Under the pieces are notes generated by a model. That model searched no databases, had not been told where the DNA came from, and saw only the letters and a program-made list of their open reading frames with translations. 64,000 bases of DNA from PALSA-1316 sp964499365 (lineage in GTDB: Bacteria > Nitrospirota > Thermodesulfovibrionia > Thermodesulfovibrionales > UBA6898), in contig CAZCKU010000008.1 of NCBI GenBank assembly GCA_964499365.1, positions 1-64,000 of the forward strand, in the 5' to 3' direction. Below, in pieces: positions 33,206 through 41,200 of this stretch. Made by a program: the position numbers and the translations under genes. How positions within the stretch are numbered: the first letter of the stretch is position 1; each line of letters starts with the position of its first letter.

Positions 33206-34192
33206 ATGTCCGCTGACCTCCGAGCACTTCAGGACGAGATTCTGAAGTACAAACGCCAGAAAAATGCGATTATCCTCGCGCATAATTACCAGCGGGATGA
33301 AGTGCAGGATGTCGCTGACTATGTCGGCGACTCACTGGAACTGTCACGCACCGCTGCTACGATAGACTGCTCGGTCATCGTCTTTTGCGGGGTGCATTTC
33401 ATGGCGGAAAGCGCGTCAATCCTGTCGCCCGACAAGACAGTCCTCCTGCCTGAGGCAGAAGCAGGATGCCCCATGGCCGACATGATCAGCGTCGATGCGC
33501 CGCGGCCGGTCAGGACGAGTTTTCCGGGGTTCAGCAATCCCCCGGCGTTCGTCTATCCGGCTGCCTTCACGCTCCGGGACATCAAACAGCAGTACCCCGG
33601 CGTACCGGTCGTTGCGTATGTCAATACAACAGCTGCCGTTAAGGCGGAAAGCGATATCTGCTGCACCTCTGCCAACGTCGTAAAGGTTGTCGAATCACTC
33701 CCAGGGGACAGCGTTATCTGCATACCGGACAAGAATCTCTCGATGTGGGCGGCGCGCAACACGGGAAAGAAGATCATCGCCTGGGACGGCTACTGCAATA
33801 TTCACGAACGGGTGACGCCTGCAGACGTTACTCAGGCCAGGGCTGAGCATCCCGGCGCACTCGTGGTCGCACACCCCGAGTGCAGGCTGGACGTCCTCGA
33901 AATGGCCGACCATGTTACCAGCACCTCGGGCATGCTGAGGTTTGCCGGTTCATCGGATGCACAGGAATTCATCATCGGGACCGAAATCGGACTTATGCAC
34001 CGCCTCCGGAAGGAAAACCCCGGCAAGACATTCTATCCTCTTCGCAGAGACATGCTATGCCCGAATATGAAAAAGACGACCCTCCAGAGCGTTATCAGGG
34101 CATTCAGGGAGAACACCCATATCATCAAGGTCCCGGAATCGATTCGGGTCCCGGCCAAACAGGCCCTGGACAGGATGCTCGCCGTTGGCTGA
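33206..34192 (+). CDS. nadA: Quinolinate synthase A
   Basis: Condenses iminoaspartate and dihydroxyacetone phosphate to quinolinate in NAD synthesis; oxygen-sensitive [4Fe-4S] enzyme. AIILAHNYQRDEVQDVADYVGDS and FCGVHFMAESA are active-site segments. The three cluster Cys candidates are in EAGCPMAD, HPECRLDV and RDMLCPNMKKTTL. Length 328, normal. The ATG is immediately after the transglycosylase stop, so translation may be coupled. nadB and nadC are not in the window. Confidence 0.96.
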   Translation: MSADLRALQDEILKYKRQKNAIILAHNYQRDEVQDVADYVGDSLELSRTAATIDCSVIVFCGVHFMAESASILSPDKTVLLPEAEAGCPMADMISVDAPRPVRTSFPGFSNPPAFVYPAAFTLRDIKQQYPGVPVVAYVNTTAAVKAESDICCTSANVVKVVESLPGDSVICIPDKNLSMWAARNTGKKIIAWDGYCNIHERVTPADVTQARAEHPGALVVAHPECRLDVLEMADHVTSTSGMLRFAGSSDAQEFIIGTEIGLMHRLRKENPGKTFYPLRRDMLCPNMKKTTLQSVIRAFRENTHIIKVPESIRVPAKQALDRMLAVG

Positions 34193-34225
34193 AAACATGT
34201 CTGCCCGGTCCTTCTTCTGCGGGGA

Positions 34226-34606
34226 CTAGACCGGACTGTTGAACTTCTGCTGATTAAACTCCTTCAGGTTCTCAAACATGGCGCTCTCACTCAGCAGTCC
34301 CAGCATGACCAGCGCCTCTCCGAAAAAAAGGTACTCCTCCTTCTGATGACCGACAAGTGCTTCGACCTGCTCCGGGGTCAGATATCTCTGTGTGACGGCG
34401 ACCTCTCCGAACCGTTCCATTGATTCTTCCTGCAGGATAAGGATCTTCTCAATATCGTCGTCCGAAAGCCAGCCCCTCTCCCGGGCGAGTTCGCCCAGCC
34501 GGAGGTTCGTCTTCTTCTGGAGTATCCGGGCCTTGTAGATGTCCTCAAACGAAATCAGGCCCTTCCTCTGGAGAAACTGGCCGAACAGCAGGTATTTTAG
34601 TGCCAT
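34226..34606 (-). CDS. GspE/MshE N-terminal-domain-like protein
   Basis: About 126 residues with two repeats of the pattern found in the N-terminal domain of type II secretion and pilus ATPases (LRLGELARERGWLSDDDIEKILILQEE; QRYLTPEQVEALVGHQK). Such MshEN domains can bind cyclic-di-GMP, but the key Arg/Leu pattern was not verified here. No ATPase domain follows, so it is a stand-alone version. The ATG at 34606 is chosen; a TTG 30 bp upstream is in frame. Convergent with nadA. Confidence 0.65.
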   Translation of the reverse strand: MALKYLLFGQFLQRKGLISFEDIYKARILQKKTNLRLGELARERGWLSDDDIEKILILQEESMERFGEVAVTQRYLTPEQVEALVGHQKEEYLFFGEALVMLGLLSESAMFENLKEFNQQKFNSPV

Positions 34607-34698
34607 GAGTTGCGATGCCCCCGACTTTCTGAACAATTGTCACTATTGTAGCGCAATTAATCTGCAATATACAGCGTGTTATAATAAAAAGTTCGGCA

Positions 34699-35187
34699 AT
34701 GACCATGAGCGTACAGACAGAAGAAGACATCTATTTCATGAAACTGGCACACGACGAGGCACTGCGCGCCTACCGCGCCGGTGAAGTCCCGGTGGGGGCG
34801 GTGGTCGTCAGGGACCGGGAGGTTCTGGCCAGGGCGCACAACCTGCGGGAAGCGTTATGCGATCCCTCCGCGCACGCAGAGATACTTGCGCTGAGGGCCT
34901 CGACTGAGACCTCGGACACGTGGCGTCTTTCAGGTACAACGCTCTATGTCACCATGGAGCCCTGCATCATGTGTGCCGGCGCCATGATCAACGCACGGAT
35001 CGGGCGCCTGGTCTACGGGTGCAGGGACGTTAAGGCCGGCGGTGTCGACAGTCTCTATTCTATCCTCTCGGACAACCGCCTGAACCATCAGGTTGCGGTC
35101 ACGGCGGGCGTCCTTGAAGAGGACTGCGCATCGCTGCTCAGACAGTTCTTCCGGGAAAGACGACAGGGGACATGCAGAAATTCATAA
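34699..35187 (+). CDS. tadA: tRNA-specific adenosine deaminase
   Basis: Converts A34 to inosine in tRNA-Arg(ACG). Zinc site: HAE with catalytic Glu in DPSAHAEILAL, and PCIMCAGAM. 162 residues with the cytidine-deaminase fold. ATGs at 34699 and 34705 are both possible starts. The stop lies 16 bp inside uvrA, so the two are coupled. Confidence 0.95.
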   Translation: MTMSVQTEEDIYFMKLAHDEALRAYRAGEVPVGAVVVRDREVLARAHNLREALCDPSAHAEILALRASTETSDTWRLSGTTLYVTMEPCIMCAGAMINARIGRLVYGCRDVKAGGVDSLYSILSDNRLNHQVAVTAGVLEEDCASLLRQFFRERRQGTCRNS

Positions 35188-37694
35188 AGATTACCGGAGC
35201 CCGGGAGCATAACCTGAAAAATGTCAGCGTCTCGATCCCCCGCGATGCGATTACGGTGATAACGGGCCCGTCCGGTTCGGGAAAATCATCGCTGGCGATC
35301 GACACCATCTATGCCGAAGGCCAGCGGCGCTATGTCGAAAGCCTCTCGGCCTATTCACGGCAGTTTCTGGAGCAGCTCCAGAAGCCGGAGGTCGACGCCA
35401 TAGAAGGGCTTTCGCCTTCAATCGCCATAGACCAGAAGACGGTCAGCCGCAGTCCGCGCTCGACGCTCAGCACCATCACTGAAATCTATGACTACCTGAG
35501 GGTGCTGTACACCCGCCTCGGAAAGCCCTACTGCTATAATTGCCACGCCGAGATATCGACACAGGAATCCGGCAACATCATCGAGGCGGTCCTGGCCCTG
35601 CCTGAGGGCACCCGGATACAGATACTCGCCCCGATCGTACGCGACCGCAAGGGCAACTACCGCAAGGAACTGCAGGAGATGCGGAGCGAGGGTTTCGTGA
35701 GGGCCCGTATAGACGGAGAGATGGTCGACCTGACCGAGGAGATCCTCCTCGAAAAAAAGAAGCGCCATACCATCGAGATCGTCGTGGACCGGCTGATCAT
35801 AAAAGAAGGCGTCGACCGGCAGGCCCGGGAGGCGGTTGAGACCGCCTTCAGATATGCAGACACGGTTACGGTCAATGTCGTCAAGGGCAATCGCGATATC
35901 CTTTTTTCACGGGCTGCAGCATGTCTGAAATGCGGGATCAGTTATCCCGACATCATCCCGAGGTTCTTCTCCTTCAACAGCAGGGCCGGTGCCTGCGCTG
36001 CCTGCAATGGCCTGGGCTATGAAAACCTCCAGGAGGATTCGACGGATATCGAGGAGTACCGGGTCTGCCGGTCCTGCAACGGCCACCGGCTGAGGAAGGA
36101 GGCGCTCAGCGTGCTCTTCCACGGGATACACATCGGCCAGTTCTGCGCGATGTCGGTCAAGGAGGCCGCGGCCTTTTTGTCAGGCCTTCCGCTTACCGAG
36201 CGCGAGGGGTTCATTGCCCGGCGTGTCCTGAAAGAGGTGCGCGACCGGCTCTCCTTCCTGTCGCAGGTGGGTCTCGATTATCTTACCCTCAGCAGGCCCT
36301 CGGTAACGCTTTCGGGGGGAGAGGCCCAGAGGATACGGCTTGCCAGCCAGATGGGTTCCTCTCTGACAGGCGTTCTGTATGTCCTCGATGAACCGAGCAT
36401 CGGGCTGCATCCGCGGGACTGCGTCAGGCTGCTCGAGAGTCTTGCCGCCATACGGGATGCCGGCAACACCGTGGTCGTTGTCGAGCATGACGAGGAGACG
36501 ATCCGGTGGGCCGACCATATCATCGATATGGGTCCGGGCGCAGGGGTGCGCGGCGGCTGGGTCATCGCCGAAGGCACACCCGCCGAGATAGAAGGGAACA
36601 GTGCATCGATAACCGGCAGGTACCTCTCAGGGAAGACGGAGATCGAAACACCGCGGGTCCGTCGTCCTCTGAAAAGGTTCTTCACCGTCCGGGGCGCTGC
36701 AGAACATAACCTCAAGAACATCGACGTCAGGGTGCCGGTTCAGGCCTTTACCTGTGTCACCGGAGTATCAGGGTCAGGCAAAAGCACCCTGATCTTCGAT
36801 ATCCTCTTCAGGGCGCTGCACAGGAGGCTTGCCGGGCCTCAGGAGATTGTCCTGCAGCCGGGGCAGTACGAGGCCATCGATGAGATCGGCCTGGTGGACA
36901 AGGTGATCAGTGTTGACCAGACGCCCATCGGGAGGACCCCGCGGTCCAACCCGGTAACGTACACCGGCATTTTTTCTCATATCCGGGACCTGTTTGCGCT
37001 GCTGCCGGATGCAAAGGTACGGGGGTACAGGAACTCGCGGTTCAGCTTTAATATCGAGGGCGGAAGATGCGAGTCCTGCCGGGGCAACGGCATGATCAAG
37101 GTCGAAATGCATTTTCTTCCCGATGTCTATGTGCTCTGCGAAAAATGCCGGGGGACGCGCTATAACAGGGAAACGCTCGAGATCACCTACCGGGAGAAAA
37201 ATATCGCCGGGGTCCTGGATATGAGCGTATCAGAGGCCCTCCAGTTTTTTGAGAATATCCCCCAGATCAGGCGGCGGCTTGAAGTGCTTGATGACATCGG
37301 CCTCGGCTATATCCACCTGGGGCAGCCTGCGACAACGCTCTCGGGAGGCGAGGCGCAGAGGATAAAGCTTTCCCGCGAGCTGAACAGGAGGGCAACCGGA
37401 AACACCCTGTATATACTCGACGAACCGACCACCGGCCTTCATTTCAGCGATATTCAGAAGCTCCTCCATGTCCTGAATCTCCTGGTTGATCAGGGCAATA
37501 CCGTCATCGTCATCGAACACAACCTCGACGTAATCAAGTCTGCGGACTACATCATAGATCTCGGCCCCGAAGGGGGGGAACAGGGGGGAGAACTTATCGC
37601 AGCAGGAACGCCTGAAGAGATTGCCCTCAACAGCCGTTCGCATACCGGACGATTTCTGAAGCAGGTACTCAGGAAGGGGCATACGCCCCGGTGA
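35172..37694 (+). CDS. uvrA: Excinuclease ABC subunit A, insertion-domain-less form
   Basis: DNA damage recognition ATPase of nucleotide excision repair. Two ABC modules have Walker A (GPSGSGKSS near residue 35; GVSGSGKST near 540), signature motifs LSGGEAQRIRLASQ and LSGGEAQRIKLSREL, and Walker B VLDEPSIGLH and ILDEPTTGLH. The C-terminal zinc module CESCRGNGMIKVEMHFLPD is present, and the UvrB-binding region (about 115-245) is kept. Length is 840 rather than about 940. The roughly 100-residue insertion domain that normally separates the two Cys pairs of signature domain I is reduced to some 15 residues (CAACNGLGYE to VCRSCNGHRL). Confidence 0.96.
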   Translation: MQKFIKITGAREHNLKNVSVSIPRDAITVITGPSGSGKSSLAIDTIYAEGQRRYVESLSAYSRQFLEQLQKPEVDAIEGLSPSIAIDQKTVSRSPRSTLSTITEIYDYLRVLYTRLGKPYCYNCHAEISTQESGNIIEAVLALPEGTRIQILAPIVRDRKGNYRKELQEMRSEGFVRARIDGEMVDLTEEILLEKKKRHTIEIVVDRLIIKEGVDRQAREAVETAFRYADTVTVNVVKGNRDILFSRAAACLKCGISYPDIIPRFFSFNSRAGACAACNGLGYENLQEDSTDIEEYRVCRSCNGHRLRKEALSVLFHGIHIGQFCAMSVKEAAAFLSGLPLTEREGFIARRVLKEVRDRLSFLSQVGLDYLTLSRPSVTLSGGEAQRIRLASQMGSSLTGVLYVLDEPSIGLHPRDCVRLLESLAAIRDAGNTVVVVEHDEETIRWADHIIDMGPGAGVRGGWVIAEGTPAEIEGNSASITGRYLSGKTEIETPRVRRPLKRFFTVRGAAEHNLKNIDVRVPVQAFTCVTGVSGSGKSTLIFDILFRALHRRLAGPQEIVLQPGQYEAIDEIGLVDKVISVDQTPIGRTPRSNPVTYTGIFSHIRDLFALLPDAKVRGYRNSRFSFNIEGGRCESCRGNGMIKVEMHFLPDVYVLCEKCRGTRYNRETLEITYREKNIAGVLDMSVSEALQFFENIPQIRRRLEVLDDIGLGYIHLGQPATTLSGGEAQRIKLSRELNRRATGNTLYILDEPTTGLHFSDIQKLLHVLNLLVDQGNTVIVIEHNLDVIKSADYIIDLGPEGGEQGGELIAAGTPEEIALNSRSHTGRFLKQVLRKGHTPR

Positions 37695-38722
37695 AGGCAT
37701 TCCCGGGCACCAGGCCTCTGCTGATTTTCATGCTGGTACTCTGCCTGTCCGCCTGCACCGGGACGAAACCCCGCTCGTATCAGAAATCAAAGGCACTCCT
37801 TGATACCTTCGTCACCATAACCGTGGTGGCGGACACTGAAGAAATTGCAGACAGGGCTATCGAAGCCGCCTTTACGAGGCTGGAACGGTTCGGAGCACTG
37901 ATCAACTTCTTTTCCCCTGACAGTGAACTGGCCGCGATCAACATGAATGCCGGGGTAACGGCTACCCGCGTATCTCCGGAGACGTTCGATCTCATCGAAA
38001 AGGCGCTTTTTATAGCGGAAAAATCGGGCGGTGCGTTCGATCCGACCATAGGGCCGGTGATGAGACTCTGGGACTTTCATGAAAAGACCATGCCCCGGGA
38101 CGCAGAAATCAGGAAGAATCTTCCTCTCGTCAATTATCGGAACGTCAGGACGGACAGGAAAGAGACGACTGTCTTCCTTACCCGCAAGGGTATGCTTCTC
38201 GATCTCGGGGGCATCGCCAAGGGGTATGCCGCAGACCTGGCAGTGGAGACCCTGAAAAACAGGGGAATACGATCGGGGATAGCAGCGGTTGCCGGCGACG
38301 TCAGGACTTTCGGGCAGAGGGCTGACGGTAAACCATGGAGAATCGGGATCAGGAACCCCAGACAGCGGTCGGAGAAGGACGAAATAGCGGCAACCCTCCC
38401 TCTCTCCGACAAGGCGATATCCAGTGCCGGTGACTATGAGCGCTTTTTTATAAAAGATGGCAAGCGGTATCACCACATCATGAACCCCGCGACCGGGTAC
38501 CCCTCAGAGGGGACCCGGAGCGTCAGTGTTGTCACCGGCCTGGGCGTAATCGCCGATGGCCTCGACAACGCGGTATTTGTGCTCGGCCCGGAAAAAGGCG
38601 TACAACTGCTTCAACAGCTTGGCAGGGATTTTCCGGTCGACGCGTTTATACTATATGACAATGGTACGGAATATACGACCGCCGGACTCAAGGACCTGCT
38701 GACACATGAGAAAGAGCATTAA
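37691..38722 (+). CDS. apbE: FAD:protein FMN transferase (ApbE) lipoprotein
   Basis: Periplasmic flavin transferase that attaches FMN covalently to Thr/Ser of target proteins such as RnfG/D and NqrB/C. The 343-residue protein has a lipobox (VLCLSACTG). Catalytic-core segments include FDPTIGPVMRLW, DLGGIAKGYAAD and the AISSAGDYERFF to HHIMNPATGYP stretch. A GTG at 37691 overlaps the uvrA stop (GTGA). The next two genes encode a NusG_II-like protein and a Gx transporter, a grouping also seen with ApbE elsewhere. Confidence 0.94.
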   Translation: MKAFPGTRPLLIFMLVLCLSACTGTKPRSYQKSKALLDTFVTITVVADTEEIADRAIEAAFTRLERFGALINFFSPDSELAAINMNAGVTATRVSPETFDLIEKALFIAEKSGGAFDPTIGPVMRLWDFHEKTMPRDAEIRKNLPLVNYRNVRTDRKETTVFLTRKGMLLDLGGIAKGYAADLAVETLKNRGIRSGIAAVAGDVRTFGQRADGKPWRIGIRNPRQRSEKDEIAATLPLSDKAISSAGDYERFFIKDGKRYHHIMNPATGYPSEGTRSVSVVTGLGVIADGLDNAVFVLGPEKGVQLLQQLGRDFPVDAFILYDNGTEYTTAGLKDLLTHEKEH

Positions 38723-39092
38723 AACCACGACCCTCCCGGACCGGCTGCTGCTGCTGTTTCTTGTCGCGGCATCGGCAGCCGGCATTTTCTTCGCGCGTGA
38801 GGCAATGCCGGAATCCGGTGAAGTGGTCATCGAGGTGGACGGGCGGCCGACCTTCACGGCGGCATTGCGGGAAGACCGTGTCATACGGCTGCAGAGCAGC
38901 GCAGGGCCTGTCGAGGTCGAGATCAGGGGCAGCAGGGCCCGCGTCAGCGAGGCCGGCTGCCGGAACCAGCTCTGTGTGAAACAGGGCTGGATCTCGAAGG
39001 GGGTCATCGTCTGTCTCCCCGGGAGAGTCGTCGTCTATGTCGGGGGCAGAGACACGCACAGGAACAAGGACCTCGATGCAGTTACAGGATAA
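38706..39092 (+). CDS. NusG domain II-like membrane-anchored protein
   Basis: 128 residues: N-terminal signal/anchor (DRLLLLFLVAASAAGIFFA), then a beta-rich domain with VIEVDGRPTFTAAL, VEVEIRGSRARVSEAGC and C-x-x-x-x-C (CRNQLCVKQGWIS) followed by GVIVCLPGRVVVYV. This matches the NusG_II superfamily often encoded between ApbE and a Gx transporter. The function is unknown; a redox or flavin-linked envelope role is guessed from context. Overlaps apbE by 17 bp. Confidence 0.82.
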   Translation: MRKSIKTTTLPDRLLLLFLVAASAAGIFFAREAMPESGEVVIEVDGRPTFTAALREDRVIRLQSSAGPVEVEIRGSRARVSEAGCRNQLCVKQGWISKGVIVCLPGRVVVYVGGRDTHRNKDLDAVTG

Positions 39093-39594
39093 ACAACGCA
39101 TTGCGGTCCTCTCCGCCTATGCCCTCGTGCTGCACGGGTTCGAGGCAATACTCCCGATGCCGGTCCCGTGGCTCCGGGTGGGCCTCGCCAATATCATCAC
39201 CCTGGTCGCACTCCTCTTGTATGATTTCAGGACTGCGATGGGAGTCACCCTCATCAGGGTGACGCTGGCCTCAATGTTTACCGGCACCTTTCTCGGTCCG
39301 TCCTTCATCCTGAGCCTTGGGGGCGGGATCGCCAGCACCGCCGCCGTGGGACTGGTCCACACAATGGCAAAAGACCTATTCGGTCCGATCGGCCTGAGCC
39401 TGATCGGTTCGCTCTTTCATAACCTGGCACAGCTCTGCCTCGCCTGGCTTCTTTTCGTACAAAGGATTGAGGCCATTCTGATCATCGCCCCTTTCATCCT
39501 GCTGATCGGTACCGTGACCGGCGTCGTGAACGGCACGATCACCGGACTTCTTATCAGGCAGCTCAAAGCAGAGAGCTGTTCAGTCCGCCGGTAA
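39076..39594 (+). CDS. Gx transporter / heptaprenyl diphosphate synthase component I family membrane protein
   Basis: 172 residues, mostly hydrophobic, about five transmembrane segments. Motifs typical of the family are LPMPVPWLRVGLANIITL, LRVTLASMFTGTFLGPSF-like text and a final NGTITGLLIRQL. Some members were annotated as prenyl synthase component I, but membrane topology fits an ECF-type substrate-binding (S) component. The ATG at 39076 has AAGGA upstream and overlaps the NusG_II gene by 17 bp. No ECF ATPase is nearby. Confidence 0.8.
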   Translation: MQLQDKQRIAVLSAYALVLHGFEAILPMPVPWLRVGLANIITLVALLLYDFRTAMGVTLIRVTLASMFTGTFLGPSFILSLGGGIASTAAVGLVHTMAKDLFGPIGLSLIGSLFHNLAQLCLAWLLFVQRIEAILIIAPFILLIGTVTGVVNGTITGLLIRQLKAESCSVRR

Positions 39595-39679
39595 TAACAG
39601 GGAGGCGGGACAGAGCGATGCAGAGGCAGGGTGCTCAGGAAATGAACCCTGAATTCCGGGGATCGGGTATAATATCCCG

Positions 39680-39862
39680 ATGAGAATACGCTGTCCCCTA
39701 TGTCGCGAGTGGACGACCTGGGAAGAGAACCCTTTCAGGCCGTTCTGCTCCGAACGATGCCGGCTGAACGACCTCGGGGCCTGGGCCTCGGAATCCTACC
39801 GGATCCCTGCGAAAAAGGAAGAAGAGGAAGACGAGCAGGATGCCGGAGAGCAGGACGCCTAG
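39680..39862 (+). CDS. yacG: DNA gyrase inhibitor YacG-like zinc protein
   Basis: 60 residues with a treble zinc site: CPLC and CSERC (MRIRCPLCREWTTWEENPFR, then FCSERCRLNDLGAW). E. coli YacG inhibits gyrase by binding GyrB. The acidic C-terminal tail (KKEEEEDEQDAGEQDA) is a lineage feature. It lies 44 bp upstream of dapB. Confidence 0.88.
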   Translation: MRIRCPLCREWTTWEENPFRPFCSERCRLNDLGAWASESYRIPAKKEEEEDEQDAGEQDA

Positions 39863-39906
39863 AAGCCGGAGATTGTACGAACAACACTAACAGGAGGATA
39901 TATACC

Positions 39907-40710
39907 ATGATACGGATAGGAGTTGCCGGTGCAGCAGGAAAGATGGGGGCAAGGATTACCGCCCTCTCCGGTGAGTATGACGGACTGAAACTCGCGGGGG
40001 CCTTTGAGCGGAGCGGACATAGCGGGATCGGCAGGGATGTCGGAACAGTCGCCGGCATCGGCGAGACCGGAGTCATTCTGGCCGGAGGCCTCGACGCGGT
40101 AATCGGTCAGATCGACCTGGTCATCGACTTCACCTCGATTGAGTCGACGAAGCAGAACCTGAGGATTGCTGCAGAAAACGGGAAGGCAATGGTTATCGGT
40201 ACAACAGGATTTTCGAAGGATGACCTCAGGGAGATGGAGCCGCACCTGAAAGCGATCCCGTGCGTAATGGCTTCAAATATGAGCCTCGGCGTCAATCTGC
40301 TGCTCAAGGTACTGCAGGATGTTGCCCGAGTGCTCGGCGACGATTACGACATTGAGATCGTAGAGGCCCACCATCGGCTGAAAAAGGACGCACCCAGCGG
40401 TACCGCCCTCAGGATGGCCCAGGTGCTCGCCGGAGCGGTCGGCCGGGAGCTTGATGAGGTCGGTGTTTACGCCCGCCACGGCATAACCGGGGCCAGGACG
40501 AAAAAAGAGATCGGCATCCAGACCGTACGTGCCGGCGATATCGTCGGGGAGCATACAGTCATGTTTGGCGGCCTTGGCGAGAGGATCGAAATTACGCATA
40601 AGGCCTCCAGCAGGGATACCTTTGCCCGTGGGGCCCTCAAGGCGGCTCTCTGGCTTGCAGGGAAACCTGCAGGTCTCTATGACATGCCGGACGTGCTGGG
40701 GCTCAGATAG
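39907..40710 (+). CDS. dapB: 4-hydroxy-tetrahydrodipicolinate reductase
   Basis: NAD(P)H-dependent step of lysine and diaminopimelate synthesis. MIRIGVAGAAGKMG is the dinucleotide site; EAHHRLKKDAPSGTALRMA holds the catalytic His pair and Lys; GEHTVMFGGLGERIEITHKASSRDTFA follows. The ATG at 39907 has AGGAGG about 10 nt upstream; a much longer in-frame extension runs through yacG and is spurious. 267 residues, normal. Confidence 0.96.
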   Translation: MIRIGVAGAAGKMGARITALSGEYDGLKLAGAFERSGHSGIGRDVGTVAGIGETGVILAGGLDAVIGQIDLVIDFTSIESTKQNLRIAAENGKAMVIGTTGFSKDDLREMEPHLKAIPCVMASNMSLGVNLLLKVLQDVARVLGDDYDIEIVEAHHRLKKDAPSGTALRMAQVLAGAVGRELDEVGVYARHGITGARTKKEIGIQTVRAGDIVGEHTVMFGGLGERIEITHKASSRDTFARGALKAALWLAGKPAGLYDMPDVLGLR

Positions 40711-40718
40711 AACCGGTC

Positions 40719-40877
40719 CTACATCTTTTCGAACATATCCTTTGAGGCACCGCAGACCGGACATACCCATTCGTCCGGAATACTTTCAAAGGGGGTCCCC
40801 GGCGCAATACCGCCGTCTGGGTCCCCTGCCTCGGGATCATACTCATAACCGCACACTGTACATCTCCATTTAGACAT
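40719..40877 (-). CDS. Rubredoxin
   Basis: 52-residue electron carrier with one Fe(Cys)4 centre: CTVCGYEYDP and CPVCGASKD. It acts in anaerobe oxidative-stress or reductive pathways (rubrerythrin, superoxide reductase), none of which is adjacent. The ATG at 40877 gives the classical MSKWRCTVCGY; a 13-codon extension is not supported. GAAAGGA lies upstream. Convergent with dapB with an 8-bp gap. Confidence 0.96.
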   Translation of the reverse strand: MSKWRCTVCGYEYDPEAGDPDGGIAPGTPFESIPDEWVCPVCGASKDMFEKM

Positions 40878-41200
40878 AATGGTCTTTCCTTTCATGCCGG
40901 GAAGTTCATAACCCATTCTAGAACACTGCCTGCTGCATTACAAGTTATTTCGATAGCCGTCTCCATGGCTCTCAAACAGGACTATATTTCTCTTATTTTA
41001 CAAAGGCTTAAAAAAAATAAAAATAATTGTTGCAGTCTATGGATACTATTTGGTAAAATGCTGGTTATGGTAAATGTATCTGTCCCTCATGCATATTTTT
41101 CCGATGTGTTCCGATGAGTCAGCGGACGCTTCTGTAAATTCAATAAATCTTCACATTTAGCAAGTAAAATGATTACAAATCAAGAATAAAGAGGTGCCTG
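40878..41200. other. Intergenic stretch between rubredoxin and rpoD
   Basis: About 320 bp, AT-rich in the middle. It holds the rpoD promoter (listed) and must hold the divergent rubredoxin promoter. No gene or repeat was recognised. Confidence 0.6.
41030..41059 (+). promoter_or_regulatory. Putative rpoD promoter
   Basis: TTGCAG (41030-41035), an 18-bp spacer and TAAAAT (41054-41059), leaving a leader of about 135 bp before the ATG. Confidence 0.45.

Noticed and set aside
39700..39906. An N-terminal extension of DapB
   Set aside because: The extension is the yacG region read in another frame; a strong AGGAGG precedes the ATG at 39907, which gives the standard Rossmann start.
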